In this document: piece by piece, positions 36,402 to 47,100 of the stretch | Position numbering within the stretch: the first letter of the stretch is position 1 | Layout: every line of letters starts with the position of its first letter | Position numbers and translations under genes: made by a program | The notes under the pieces: generated by a model | Seen by the model: the letters and a program-made list of their open reading frames with translations, nothing else | Database searches by the model: none | What the model was told of the DNA's origin: nothing | NCBI GenBank assembly: GCA_017591395.1 | Contig: WEDG01003361.1 | Location: 1 to 64,000, forward strand | Length of the DNA stretch: 64,000 nucleotides | Direction of reading: 5' to 3' | Source of the DNA: Schistocephalus solidus | Taxonomy: Eukaryota > Platyhelminthes > Cestoda > Diphyllobothriidea > Diphyllobothriidae

Positions 36402-36892
36402 TGAACCGGACAGGACGGTCAGAGACTGGCGGGATGTTTAAATTTTACTTTTCACTTTCGATTTTCCTTTTCGATCACCATCTCAGCGGCCGTGGCGGTA
36501 GTCGAGTCCCCGCAGTTCAACGACCTACATCCTTCGAAGGATCAATCATCTGACGATATCCCCTTCTCTCTGTAAAGTCTTCTGATTCGGTGAAGTCGAA
36601 CCTTTGTATTATCTATCGTTATCGAATCCTTTCTCAGATACCGTTTATCATTATTAGTTTTCCACATTTAATCAATTACGTATTCTCGTGAATAAACAAT
36701 CATCTTCCCTCAGCATTATCTACTTCTATGAGTCTTGATATGAATGAATCACAAAAGCAAGAAAAATCCGAGACGGATGAATCTCTTACAAAGCCTGCAC
36801 TATTGGACTGTGAAGCGTCATCCCCTGTACCAACGCCTAATATCGAAGGTGAGAGTCGACGTCCTAGTGACGGAAGGAAGAAGGACGTCATA
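36402..36892 (+). repeat. 3' LTR
   Basis: It is nearly identical to 31781-32272. Differences seen include an extra T near 36451, a missing A near 36509, gaatcctt for gaatcctg, and cacatttaatcaatt for tacatttcatcaata. Confidence 0.9.
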
Positions 36893-36969
36893 CATCGTCT
36901 AATAACGACCACAGGTGCGTTACTCGCCCGTGTGTGTGTGCAAACCTCGAAGTCTTCGGCCGCTACAAT
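36893..36969 (+). repeat. Host repeat H, right part of the interrupted copy
   Basis: It begins catcgtctaataacgac and follows 25577-25668 to cggccgctacaat, where the similarity ends. Confidence 0.8.
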
Positions 36970-37566
36970 TGGATCCCCCGATCCTCTGGCGTGGATCGTC
37001 ACACGTAAAGAGTTACAATGTACGACTACTTCGGGACTGAATAGACTAGGCAGGATCACGGCCGTAACAAGTATGGTAAAGGTAGGTAGTATTTTTTCTC
37101 CCCGAATGGGATATTTGCAGAGAGGAGAATGGACTTTCTCTTCTAAAGCCAGCAGGTCTTGTATACAGGGGGACACTGCATCTTTCATATTAACGCGAAA
37201 GCATACCATCGAACAACAAGAATTTATGTCGAAAACGAGGTGAAAAATTAGCAGAACTGTGCCATCCGCCGATATAAGAGAGTTTACATGAATGTGGTCT
37301 AAAAGTAATTGAGCGATACCAAAGGCAGTTACTGTGGGTGACGGGTATGAAAGTTACAAGCGTTAAAAGGAAGCTATAAACCACTTTTAGGTGAGTGGAC
37401 GGCAGAAATTCAAGCCCGGTTGCAGCCAGGTTGGTAGGCCAATACGGCGATGCTTAACCTTTGTAAACGCACGAGCCAGTCAAAATTCAACTTTACAATA
37501 AAGCATGTGTATTGCCTTATTAAAATTACCCTCGCTAACATAATTGTACAACAGAAGGAAAACCAT
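36970..37566. other. No recognised feature
   Basis: A plus-strand frame that starts inside the LTR runs on to 37243 but has no motif. The rest is AT-rich up to the tRNA gene. Confidence 0.25.
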
Positions 37567-37638
37567 GGGGGTATAGCTCAGTGGTAGAGCATTCGACTGC
37601 AGATCGAGAGGTCCCCGGTTCAAACCCGGGTGCCCCCT
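37567..37638 (+). tRNA. tRNA-Cys (GCA)
   Basis: This is a 72-nt cloverleaf nearly identical to the copy at 25988-26059. The acceptor is GGGGGTA paired with TGCCCCC, the anticodon is GCA, the T arm is intact and the discriminator is T. A weak terminator (gtttt) follows directly. That terminator is also the first bases of a 430-bp sequence repeated in tandem downstream. Confidence 0.95.
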
Positions 37639-38507
37639 GTTTTCGCGCACATCGGACTTTTATGGCGCTGCCATATCTAGAGAGCTACTAATGCGACTGA
37701 AATCTAGACCGATAGTCAAGTCGTGGTTGGTGCCTGTTATTTCATACTCAATTCGGCGCTGTATTGACGGATCGATACATGGGCAGTCATTGTAACTTGC
37801 AGTCTTATTGACAAAATTGCTCAACTCTTAGTTGCTTCTCTCACATGGCTATAGAGATTATAATGTCCAATTTCCTTCCACACCAGCAGATATTCTCTCT
37901 GAAAAGGCACTTTCACAATTGCAGAAACCAGATATTCGTCCATCTTGTAAAAATTGGCAGATCGGGAAAATAAAACTGCAGAAATTTCGGATCTTAACAT
38001 TTATGTAACCTTGTCATTTCTGTTGCCGTCAGTTGCAATTGACGACAACTTTGGATGCAAATGACACTGTTTTCGCGTTTATCACATCGGACTTTTATGG
38101 CGCTGCCATATCTAGAGAGCTACTAATGCGACTGAAATCTAGACCGATAGTCAAGTCGTGGTTGGTGCCTGTTATTTCATACTCAATTCGGCGCTGTATT
38201 GACGGATCGACACATGGACAGTCATTGTAACTTGCCGTCTTATTGACAAAATTGCTCAACTCTTAGTTGCTTCTCTCACATGGCTATAGAGATTATAATG
38301 TCCAATTTCCTTCCACACCAGCAGATATTCTCTCTGAAAAGGCACTTTCACAATTGCAGAAACCAGATATTCGTCCATCTTGTAAAAATTGGCAGATCGG
38401 GAAAATAAAACTGCCGAAATTTCAAATCTTAACATTTATGTAACCTTGTCATTTTCTGTTGCCGTCAGTTGTAATCGACGACAACTTCGGATGCAAATGA
38501 CATGTCA
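37637..38507 (+). repeat. Tandem duplication of about 430 bp directly after tRNA-Cys
   Basis: Unit 1 (37637-38066) and unit 2 (38067-38507) share cgctgccatatctagagagc, tgcctgttatttcatactca, ttcgtccatcttgtaaaaat and gttgccgtcagttg. Each begins ctgttttcgcg. Unit 1 begins exactly at the 3' end of the tRNA gene. Unit 2 ends in a palindrome (38489-38516). It is non-coding as far as I can see. Confidence 0.9.
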
Positions 38508-38516
38508 TTTGCATCC
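38489..38516. repeat. Perfect 28-bp palindrome
   Basis: The half-site ggatgcaaatgaca is followed by its exact complement. With a few mismatches the arms extend outward to about 25 bp each (acaacttc against gactttgg). The equivalent point in unit 1 (38061-38070) lacks the second arm. Confidence 0.9.
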
Positions 38517-38519
38517 AAA

Positions 38520-39689
38520 GTCGTTTTCTTCTAATAGTATAACTTTTGTGTGTGTGTCTACACCTTTATCTATCCTGTCGACCTGTACGCGCATGGCGGC
38601 CTATTTAACAGGTCCGTTTAATCTATTCATAGTCGGGAGTTGTGTGTTCTACGTAATCCGCTGTGTGCCATCCTTAACGTTTCACCCGCTATACTCTTAC
38701 TAGTCAGAACAGCACTTAGCTTACTAAATTATCCAAAAACTATGTCAGAATTTGTATGATCTAAACTGATAGAACGATTGAACTGATACCGACTTATCTG
38801 ATAAATAAGTCGGATTGAACGAAACTGGGTGAAATAGCAGGTTCGTTTTCAAAAAACATAATACTCATAAATAACGACTACTTATATAACGTTGGCAGTA
38901 TACACAGATAGGTAAATTATTATCAACGGTTTATCGTCATATGCCCCCGCCCTCCTATTAAACTCGATCAAGGGAAAGTGGCAAAAGCAGAACTATGGCT
39001 TTGCTTCCAATTATTTCAATTTGTGCACGTAGGGACCTACGACACAAGATCGAAAGTAAGGTGATCCAAATTTGTCCAGATAAAAACTACTCAATGTTCA
39101 AACTGAAGCTATTTACCCATGAAGAGTGGTTTTTGCGATTTATGGCTTTATATTGACGGGGTGTTTGAAATCTCCTAGTTGGCCAATGCGGAAGTCCGAA
39201 GATTTATAGTAATACCAGAGTCTCACCACATTCTGTTATAATTACAAAAAGCGATCTATGGTGGTTTCAAAAAAGGCAGTACGGAAAAACGCCTGCTCAA
39301 CTATTGTCTTAAAACACGATGAAACTCAGCCCAGAATTTCTAAATCCACAAACACGTTATTCCTGGATTTTTCTAGAGTTGTGTTAAGTGGCCCTTCCAA
39401 AAGACAAATCGGGCATCAGTGATACTTTGTCCAGGAGCAGTGCACAACCTGGTTCTCAGCAACGAAGCTTCTTGAACATGTATCTCTCTAAATTATCCTC
39501 TCAAAATTGGTGTCCTCTTGAATTTGTATTAAAAGGGAAAATGTCATTTCAGCTCTCTAGCCAAATAGACGTCAAGGCTAACCATCCGCAGAACTCGTAT
39601 TAAAGTAAAGAATTCATCTGAGCTCGTACAAAGACAGATACAGGTAAAGGTGCGGACGCTGGACCAAGAAGTTTCCTGGCCTGACGTTT
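38520..39689. other. No recognised feature
   Basis: AT-rich, with only short frames (38389-38703 overlaps the repeat). Nothing can be supported. Confidence 0.25.
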
Positions 39690-40212
39690 TTCACTCGAAC
39701 CTATCAGACATTCGCGGACCAGGGCAGCTTTGCCGATCAAGGCAAACGTAAGGGACACGAGACCAAATCCAATCGGCCCAAAATTTTGGCGAGCTCTTCC
39801 GTACGTGACTAACGTCTCGGGAGCCGTCAGCTGCCTTCTCACTCGAATTGAGTTAAGATTGTACACAGGCCAGAGGCAACAGTCAGAAGCCTGGTCGAGG
39901 CCGAAAGACCCACTGTCACGTCATGAAGCGTCTGGTGACCTTTACCGGATTCGGTGCAGTTGTGAACAAAGCAGCTACGTCGGAGAAACTGGGAGATTAC
40001 TCCTAAAGCAAAGAGCTGGGCACGCAGCGACGGCAAGGTGGAAAGACGCTGACTCTCAGGTTGCAGTTTACTTGACAAAACCCAGCCATACTTTCAAGTT
40101 TCACGGGGCCGAAATTCTCACAACCGCACGAGCCGCGGACTAATCAAGCCCACAGTCCAACAACAAGCGCAAAAATCACGCGTTCGCATATTATGTACTG
40201 GGACTTTGCCTG
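39690..40212 (+). pseudogene. Penelope-like element, C-terminal GIY-YIG endonuclease fragment
   Basis: The frame runs PKFWRALPYVTNVSGAVSCL, then DPLSRHEASGDLYRIRCSC and SSYVGETGRLLLKQRAGHAA. It continues SQVAVYLTKPSHTFKFHGAE and, after a TAA at 40141, PQSNNKRKNHAFAYYVL. LYRIRC and YVGETGR are the GIY-YIG strands, followed by the R..H helix. The RT domain is missing, so this is a 5'-truncated copy. It is on the plus strand, distinct from the element at 6586-8100, whose GIY-YIG core is more damaged. Confidence 0.8.
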
Positions 40213-41108
40213 AGCAGGTGAATCAGTCAAACGGGGAGGGCGCGTGCGCCAACGACATTGAACCAAATTGTAGAATCCTTATCACGCCAACATTCAACAT
40301 GGATGATGAAATCAAAGCAATTCACGACTCGGATGCTGTTGTGATGCAGTTTACTGTAGTCAAACGGCGAAGTCTGTTCCCAATCCTCAACCTGAGCATT
40401 AGTCAGTGGTAAGGGAATAAGACCGCATAAACCATGGTTACAGGCACCAGTTCGAAAGTCACCCTTTCCTTCTAGATCACCGCACGCTTGGCAAGGAGGA
40501 ACGCTTAGCCTGCCGCAAGCCAACCATCATTCGGAGACACCATTTCTCAGACAAGATAACTAAAACGAAGTGGCAAAAAAGGCGGGCCTTGCGCTTGTTT
40601 GAGTTCCACTCTAAAAGCCTAATGGGATACTACGTACTACCGCTTCTCCCAGGCCTCGCCGTTCGGTGGACACTCAATTCATCCACCCCACCCTTTCCCA
40701 ACGATCGCTTAGGATGAAAAACAAAGAGGGCATAACAAAGGATTTCAGTGCGGGAGGGATTTCGAAGGAAAAAAATATATTTATAGGAGGAGGTTTACTG
40801 ATGCTCGGGATAGAGGCGAGTCAAATGAGCCCCCCTAGCTTTTACAAAAAGTTGCTTTGCGGGTCTACACGGCAGATAGCATTATCGTTCTGTCTTTTGC
40901 CGCTGACGTTTGAGTAGATCGATGTGTCGAATCAACTCGGTGTGCTGAAGAGCAACCTCACCCAAGACCTCGTTTTGTTCCGCCGCGTTCACTCGCGACC
41001 TATGATAATGAGAGACCGGAGAGAAGATGACTTAGGGTTGCCAAGTACTGCGGCTATTCGACAAAAAACACAAATCAATCAGCATAGTACCAAGTACTGA
41101 AGCAAAAC
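40213..41108. other. Penelope 3' flank and MRPL19 3' flank, no gene
   Basis: The stretch from 40213 to about 40450 is probably the 3' untranslated part of the Penelope-like fragment. The rest is downstream of the MRPL19 stop codon on the minus strand. No clear AATAAA signal for MRPL19 was found close to the stop. Confidence 0.3.
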
Positions 41109-44100
41109 CTACCTGTACATCTTCATGAGGTCATAGCGGTCAACATAATCCACCTTCTTCTCGATTGCCCGCAGCTCCTCGGGAGTGAGTTGGCCGTAGA
41201 GTGAATCGGGATCGATCCCTCGATAACCATGAAGTTGCCACTGGAAGTGCCATGGTCGAGGGAGTAGTTTAACCTAAGCAAGAGGGCCATTTAGATGAGA
41301 GGGAGAAAAACAGGATCACAAAAACACTTTTACGCGTTCGGTGGAAGAACCAGCATCATTCATACATCTGACCGGTAAAAGCAGGAGACTGTAACTACCA
41401 CTTTTGACAGATTTTTCGTCGACAACTGACTATGCCCTAATTTCATACTAGGAAGACCTTAAATTTGAGTTTGAATAAACCTACGCGATCGAGGTAAAAA
41501 ATGCCAATTGGGTCACAGGCTCACGTCCGGATTACAGCTAGTTGTCAAAGGCAATAAGAACCAGAAATGGCTACTCTAGCCACCCTGACCTTGTGAGCGC
41601 CAGCCATTCAACAACAGGCGTTTCAATCGGACACAGCCGCGCACGTCCCAACCAACCGTACTAACCCCTTTTGCTAAAGCAACAAAGCCCACTTCCAAAC
41701 ACGTTGCCCCACAGCATGATGACGCAGGGACGGTGAACTGCGAACGAATTCTTTTTATTTATAGTAGAATTGCGCTGCTTCTACAGTAATCTCCTCCACT
41801 ACCACCGGGCACCGGTATCAAGATGACCTGAGGTGGGATCGGGCGCAGGTGGCTGGCCACTGATAGTTAATGCTTGTACACATTAACTTATATCATAAAG
41901 GGGAACATGAAAGCATAAATTTCCCAAAAATCCTTTTCATACCAGGGCGAAGGGAATTATTAGACACACAAAACCAAGGAATTGACCAGCATTGAGCAGA
42001 TCGGTACCTTTTTATCGTTCACGGGGACAGGCGCTCCCTTCTCATGGGGTACGGGCGCTAGGTCAAAGGGGTACCGGCTCTCTGAGAGGGGGGCATCGCG
42101 TAGGAAGAGCAAATTCTTGTCCAATCTTTTCTCCAACAGGAGTACCTCTATCGACAGTATTGTCGGATTATATAACTCGTAGTTGATCTCCACCGCTATG
42201 GGGTGAGGGTGTGGAGGGAATCGGTAGAGGAGATAAACAACAGTATGCACCGGCTGGTGGAGGAAGAATTAAAAAATGAAAAAAAACAACGTTCAAGTTC
42301 CGAATTGCATATATCCACCACAGGCATTCAGATTGCTGAGACATAATGATTGTCATTCACGAGCTCATTCACTGAGGCCAACCAAATGCTATACAGCAAT
42401 TGGGAACACCACCAAAGTATGAAATTTGAGGCCCGAGAGAAAAAGGCGGTGACTTAAATCGTGGTGCTCCCAGCTGGCGTATACAAGGTGCCATAGACAG
42501 AGAGTTCACGTTAATGAACTGACAGTCACCCCCGAATGTGTAACTGCACAAGATGGTAATTTCACTCTAGCTCCACCTGACGCCTTTCAATCACCTGCAT
42601 TTCTGAAATTGCGGTAAGGCTGCAGAACATCCCGTCTCAACTACCTGTTGCAGGCAGTTCAGTTCGACTCAGATTAGTCGAGGGAAATATAGGTATACAA
42701 GTTGGAGGTGCCTATTTTTAAAATCAAGGTACAAAAAGACGACAAACGAAGCGTTGTCAGAATACAACGATGTCCATGTATGCGTGGTGTGGCTCAATAA
42801 ACGTGAAAAAAAACGCGTTACGGAAGTGCGTTAATGAACACAGAACATCAACAGGAATGGTCTGGACGATAGTTCACTTGAGTCGACGCCTTTAACCAAA
42901 CATTTACACAATAATGTTACTAATACAAAACGAGTAGTGCATTTTGTATCATTAACAGTTAAGGAACGGTGATACAAGGTGAGCAAAGCGTTCAGTTCTG
43001 AAGATGCATACGGCAGATGATGGTCAGGTGATTTGTCTCGAACACCAATGAATTCATGCGGGAAGTTCTGGCTCGGTTAGGAGGAAGTAATCGAACAATG
43101 GCATAACACACATAGACGAAGGTTTTAGATCAAGTCGGCCACCGCGCCCCAGCCCATACACAAACAACTTGACAGTGGAAAACTACAAGTCCATCGGAAG
43201 TTTTAACCGCACCCTCGGTAGTAGTGGTACCCCACCCCGCTGATTACTTCCGACGAATTGGCAAATTCGCACCAAGTTGGGCAAATGGTAACAAACTGCC
43301 TGCAAAAAATAATAATGAATAATTGTATCGGACCTCACTTCTCCCCCCAAACCAGAGAGCAGAAGCAAATATGTGTGAATTATTACAAGATAAATCAAAA
43401 GCACTGGCAAAGGCCTGGAGAGGATGTCACTCACCGGTGCGTTCAACGACGTTCCTGAGGGTAAAGTTGCTCCAAAGACCTTCATTAAATCGTTCAATGC
43501 AAATTCCAACGAATCGGTGCGTCTGGTTGGGCGCCGACTGGTCACTAATCGTCACTGCGAGCACGGATCCTGAAACAACGAAGGAGGGTGGAGAAACAGA
43601 GCACCCCGGTTAAATAAAGGAACGATCTTGTGGCAGCCTACAACAAGGTCAAACATTTTCACCAATCAGAACACTTCGTAACGCAGAGCTTTGGAAATGG
43701 GAAATTCACGGCGCTGGAAGACGTTAGATAAAAAACTGAGCCAAGCTACTGGCCTCCTAAATTCGCGCCTGATTATCTACTTCCCGAGTTATCGTAGTAA
43801 TGAATTAATCGAAATCCCTCTTATTATAACCAAAGTGGACCCAGTTCGATTATGGATGACTTTTCGGTAAGGATGCCTTGTATGGCCGCGTAATCAAGAC
43901 ACGGGAAAAGGGGCCGCCCACAATACATTTTGTTTTGCGCTAAATTGCAAGGAAATGATGTTTAGGATTGAGGTTAGGGTTATGGTTAAATGTAGGGCCA
44001 GGTTTAAGTTTGAGGTAAAGGTCGGAGTTGGGGTCAGGGACATGATTAGGCTAGGGGTCAAGGTTATCATCGTGTTAACAGTAGGACTAGGGTTACAATT

Positions 44101-47100
44101 AAGGTGACAACTTAGTTTTATGTTAGGGTTAGTGTCAAGACACTGGTAATAGTTAACTTTCCTGAAATTTACCGTAAGACCACCTATTTCAAGCGGGCGG
44201 GGCGTTTCCTATTCTCGTGTCCTATTTCGGCGGCTATACAAGGCACACGTACCGACTTTTATTCTCAGATTGGGCAAAACTGCAATATAACCAGCCTCTT
44301 GCCCGCCACGTAACTTCATGCTTACGGTGATGTTGACTGCTCGTGGTAGATATGCACTTGAGCCGAAAATTGGCTATTTATCCCAACAATGATATATTTG
44401 AAAGCATGCTCACCTTAAAAACAGACAAAACCAAAAGTTAGCAATCCCATTCTCTTGAAATCCATACATACATCGTTGCATAGTTCTTTCTTTGAGTCGG
44501 GTCGGCCTTTAGGTACTAACATTAGAAGGGTTACTATAGACAGTATGCTTACTACGCGCATTTCCGAGGACTACAATGGTTCAGTCGATGTTTATCTAGC
44601 TACTCCAAAAACGTATACTCACCACAGTTATGTTTGTCGGCACCATGAGCCACGAAGCCGCAGAAAAATAAACATCGGATAACTTTATGGGAATATGCAA
44701 TGAGGATTTACTGCTGCTGATATGATACAAAAGTTAATAGTAATGACGCACGGCAATACTGGCTATATTAATAACTTGAACAATCCAGGGCTTAAGAGGA
44801 AACACGACAGTTCGACCGTCGTAGTCCTACGATGCCCACCGTATGTTCCACAACATTATGGTTTAGGGATAGTGACTTGAAAGTGGATTACTTTAAAGTT
44901 ATAATAGACTTGCGCTGCAGCTACCGCATTCTCTCCTCCTCCTCCTCCCCACCTGAGCCCGGGGTCAAGAAAAACTCAAGAAGATCAGAGGCGGGAGCGG
45001 ACGCAGGTGGCTGGCGCGGCGTGAGTCTGCACGTAAGCGTCCCAACGCACCCCGCATTTGTTATGGGAGTGCTATCCAAATAACGCCTACCGTGCTCTGA
45101 TTTAGTATCTATGTTAGTATAGCCCATCTACAACGCGGCCCGTGTAGACGGCACAGTAGGAACAACACACTTTATAAATGTGTGCGTTAATACTGGATGG
45201 TATTATCGGGGTTTTCTTGACTGGTACAGTTCTCGCAGGCATTGAGAGTAACTGTTATGCTGATATCGTCAACGCACTGACGACGGTCAAGTGTTTTGCA
45301 ACACCAACAGAAAAGACGTTTAGGTTGCCACAGGCTCGCGCTAGGAGTCGGAGGGAAGGAGATAACGATTAACGTGCACATTTAATGCGCATGGCTTAAA
45401 TAGCCTCAAAGTAGGGTATCCGAAGTGAATTTGGGGCTCATCGACCTGACTCCATCTATCAGCAAACGTATTTTTCCGTACTCCCCTGATACAAGAGACA
45501 ACCGAGTAGAGAGCCCTGATTGACAGTTTTGTGCAGGCTGACTCGTTGACAATGGCTAATAAGCTAGAAATAGTCGTTCCGGTTCCCTTTGATTTTGTCG
45601 GTTTGGCCACAATATTTTGGTAATAGGATGGAAAACCTAAAAACAATCTCCTATCTCATTGTACCTTTGATAAACAGAACAGACCGTAGATTCCAAGCGG
45701 CTCCACCCCCAGAAGATTCTCTCGCTCCACACCGTTATTCTTTTTGGAAGAAATATGAACACTTTTAAATGACAGAACTCCAGAACCCTCACAAAGGCAT
45801 TGAGGAACTCGGTGACACAAAGAAAGCCCAACGCGTCAGACAAATAGGCTAGACGCAATAGCGGAAAAGCACACAGTCCGTGCGGTGACTCAAAACACGG
45901 CAGACACAATTGAAAACTGTCTCGCTATCGATCGATATCACGTGGGTAGCAGATCGACAGCGGAACACATGGTAGGTGAATGGCCCTCTGTGCCAGTGAG
46001 GGAAGCCAAGCTGTCCCGTCAGCAGACTCCACTCGAGGAGGATGATGAGGGAGGATGAATTCGACTCAACCGAATCGACCCCACCGGAAGATCGACAGGA
46101 CACGCCCCGTGATTGGTCCAAGCGCAGACGTAGAAAGAGGTCCAGAGGTTCCACCCATAGTTGAAGGGCCTCTGGAGACAATTGAGGGCAGGATACCGCC
46201 ACTGCAGAATCTCTCACCAACGGTATGAATGCAAGAAGTCAAGCGGAGGTTCATGCTATAGTTGCAAGTCGATGCTACGTGATCTTGGCAGGCAGAACCT
46301 AACTGCAGTATCAGTATCAACATAGCAAAGATGCAAATGACTACAGAAGAACGGACAGCGTCATTTGACAACACCCACCACCGGGGAACTCGTCCGTATG
46401 TTGCAGTTCTACCTCTCAAAAACCTCGACAGGCCGGTATTTGAGCCGTCAAAACGACTATGCCAACTGGCGGTACTGAACGACTTTATTCCCTCATTGAC
46501 ACGCAAAGTTAACAATACTCGAATCCTGGCAGAAATGCAAGAATGCTGTCGTAGCATGGACAGACAGCGCTCCCCTCCCCTCCCTGGCTCAAGTTATGTT
46601 GAAATTGCGTCTTTGGATGACCAAACACGTAGCCTACCGCGTAATGAGTACCTCGAGGAAAACCTCTGAGCACGTGCTACTGGAGGCGAGTAACTTTTTG
46701 GGAAAACTCTTCTCAAAGTGCCTCATCTTTATACCAGCCTTTCTGCGGGCTTCAATGATCTACCGGGGAGGCATGAGTGTGAAGGAGGCACGCAATCTGG
46801 TCGTGGAGACGATTCCAGAGGCACCGCCATCTGTGCTACACAGACATCAGTACAGTTCAGCCGACTCAGACAGCATTGACAATGCAACCCTCTTTTTGGC
46901 CCGGATGCGGCGGACCAAAACCAGCCATGGCGACAAAGATAATAGCAATCAGTATGGCTGTGGTAATCAAAACTGCAATAATTATGGGTACAGTCTGGAA
47001 GTGGATAGAACTGACGATCGACGAGGATTCCGTAGGCACTAACTACACAGCCCCTATGTAGCCTGAATACTGAAAACCTGTGCAGGATGCGAATATCCTG

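Larger units (their letters stand above)
31781..36892 (+). mobile_element. Ty3/gypsy LTR retrotransposon, complete in outline
   Basis: Two LTRs of about 491 bp flank gag, protease, RT/RNase H and integrase in the Ty3/gypsy order. A candidate primer-binding site tggtggcagccgg (32274) sits next to the 5' LTR. A purine tract agggggggta (36391-36400) precedes the 3' LTR. The 4-bp target duplication catc (31777-31780 and 36893-36896) is supported by the empty site at 25378-25668. The LTRs differ at roughly a dozen positions by eye, about 2-3 percent, so the insertion is fairly young. The coding part nevertheless has several frameshifts and two stops. Confidence 0.93.

Noticed and set aside
36700..37209. 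169-codon minus-strand frame and 171-codon plus-strand frame over the 3' LTR end
   Set aside because: Both run through LTR and flanking sequence, mirror each other, and only the LTR part recurs in the 5' LTR; no domain is visible.
4960..44150. Telomere or interstitial telomere array
   Set aside because: The gttaggg units are degenerate, short, and enclosed by inverted repeats at both sites, so they belong to a MITE rather than a telomere.
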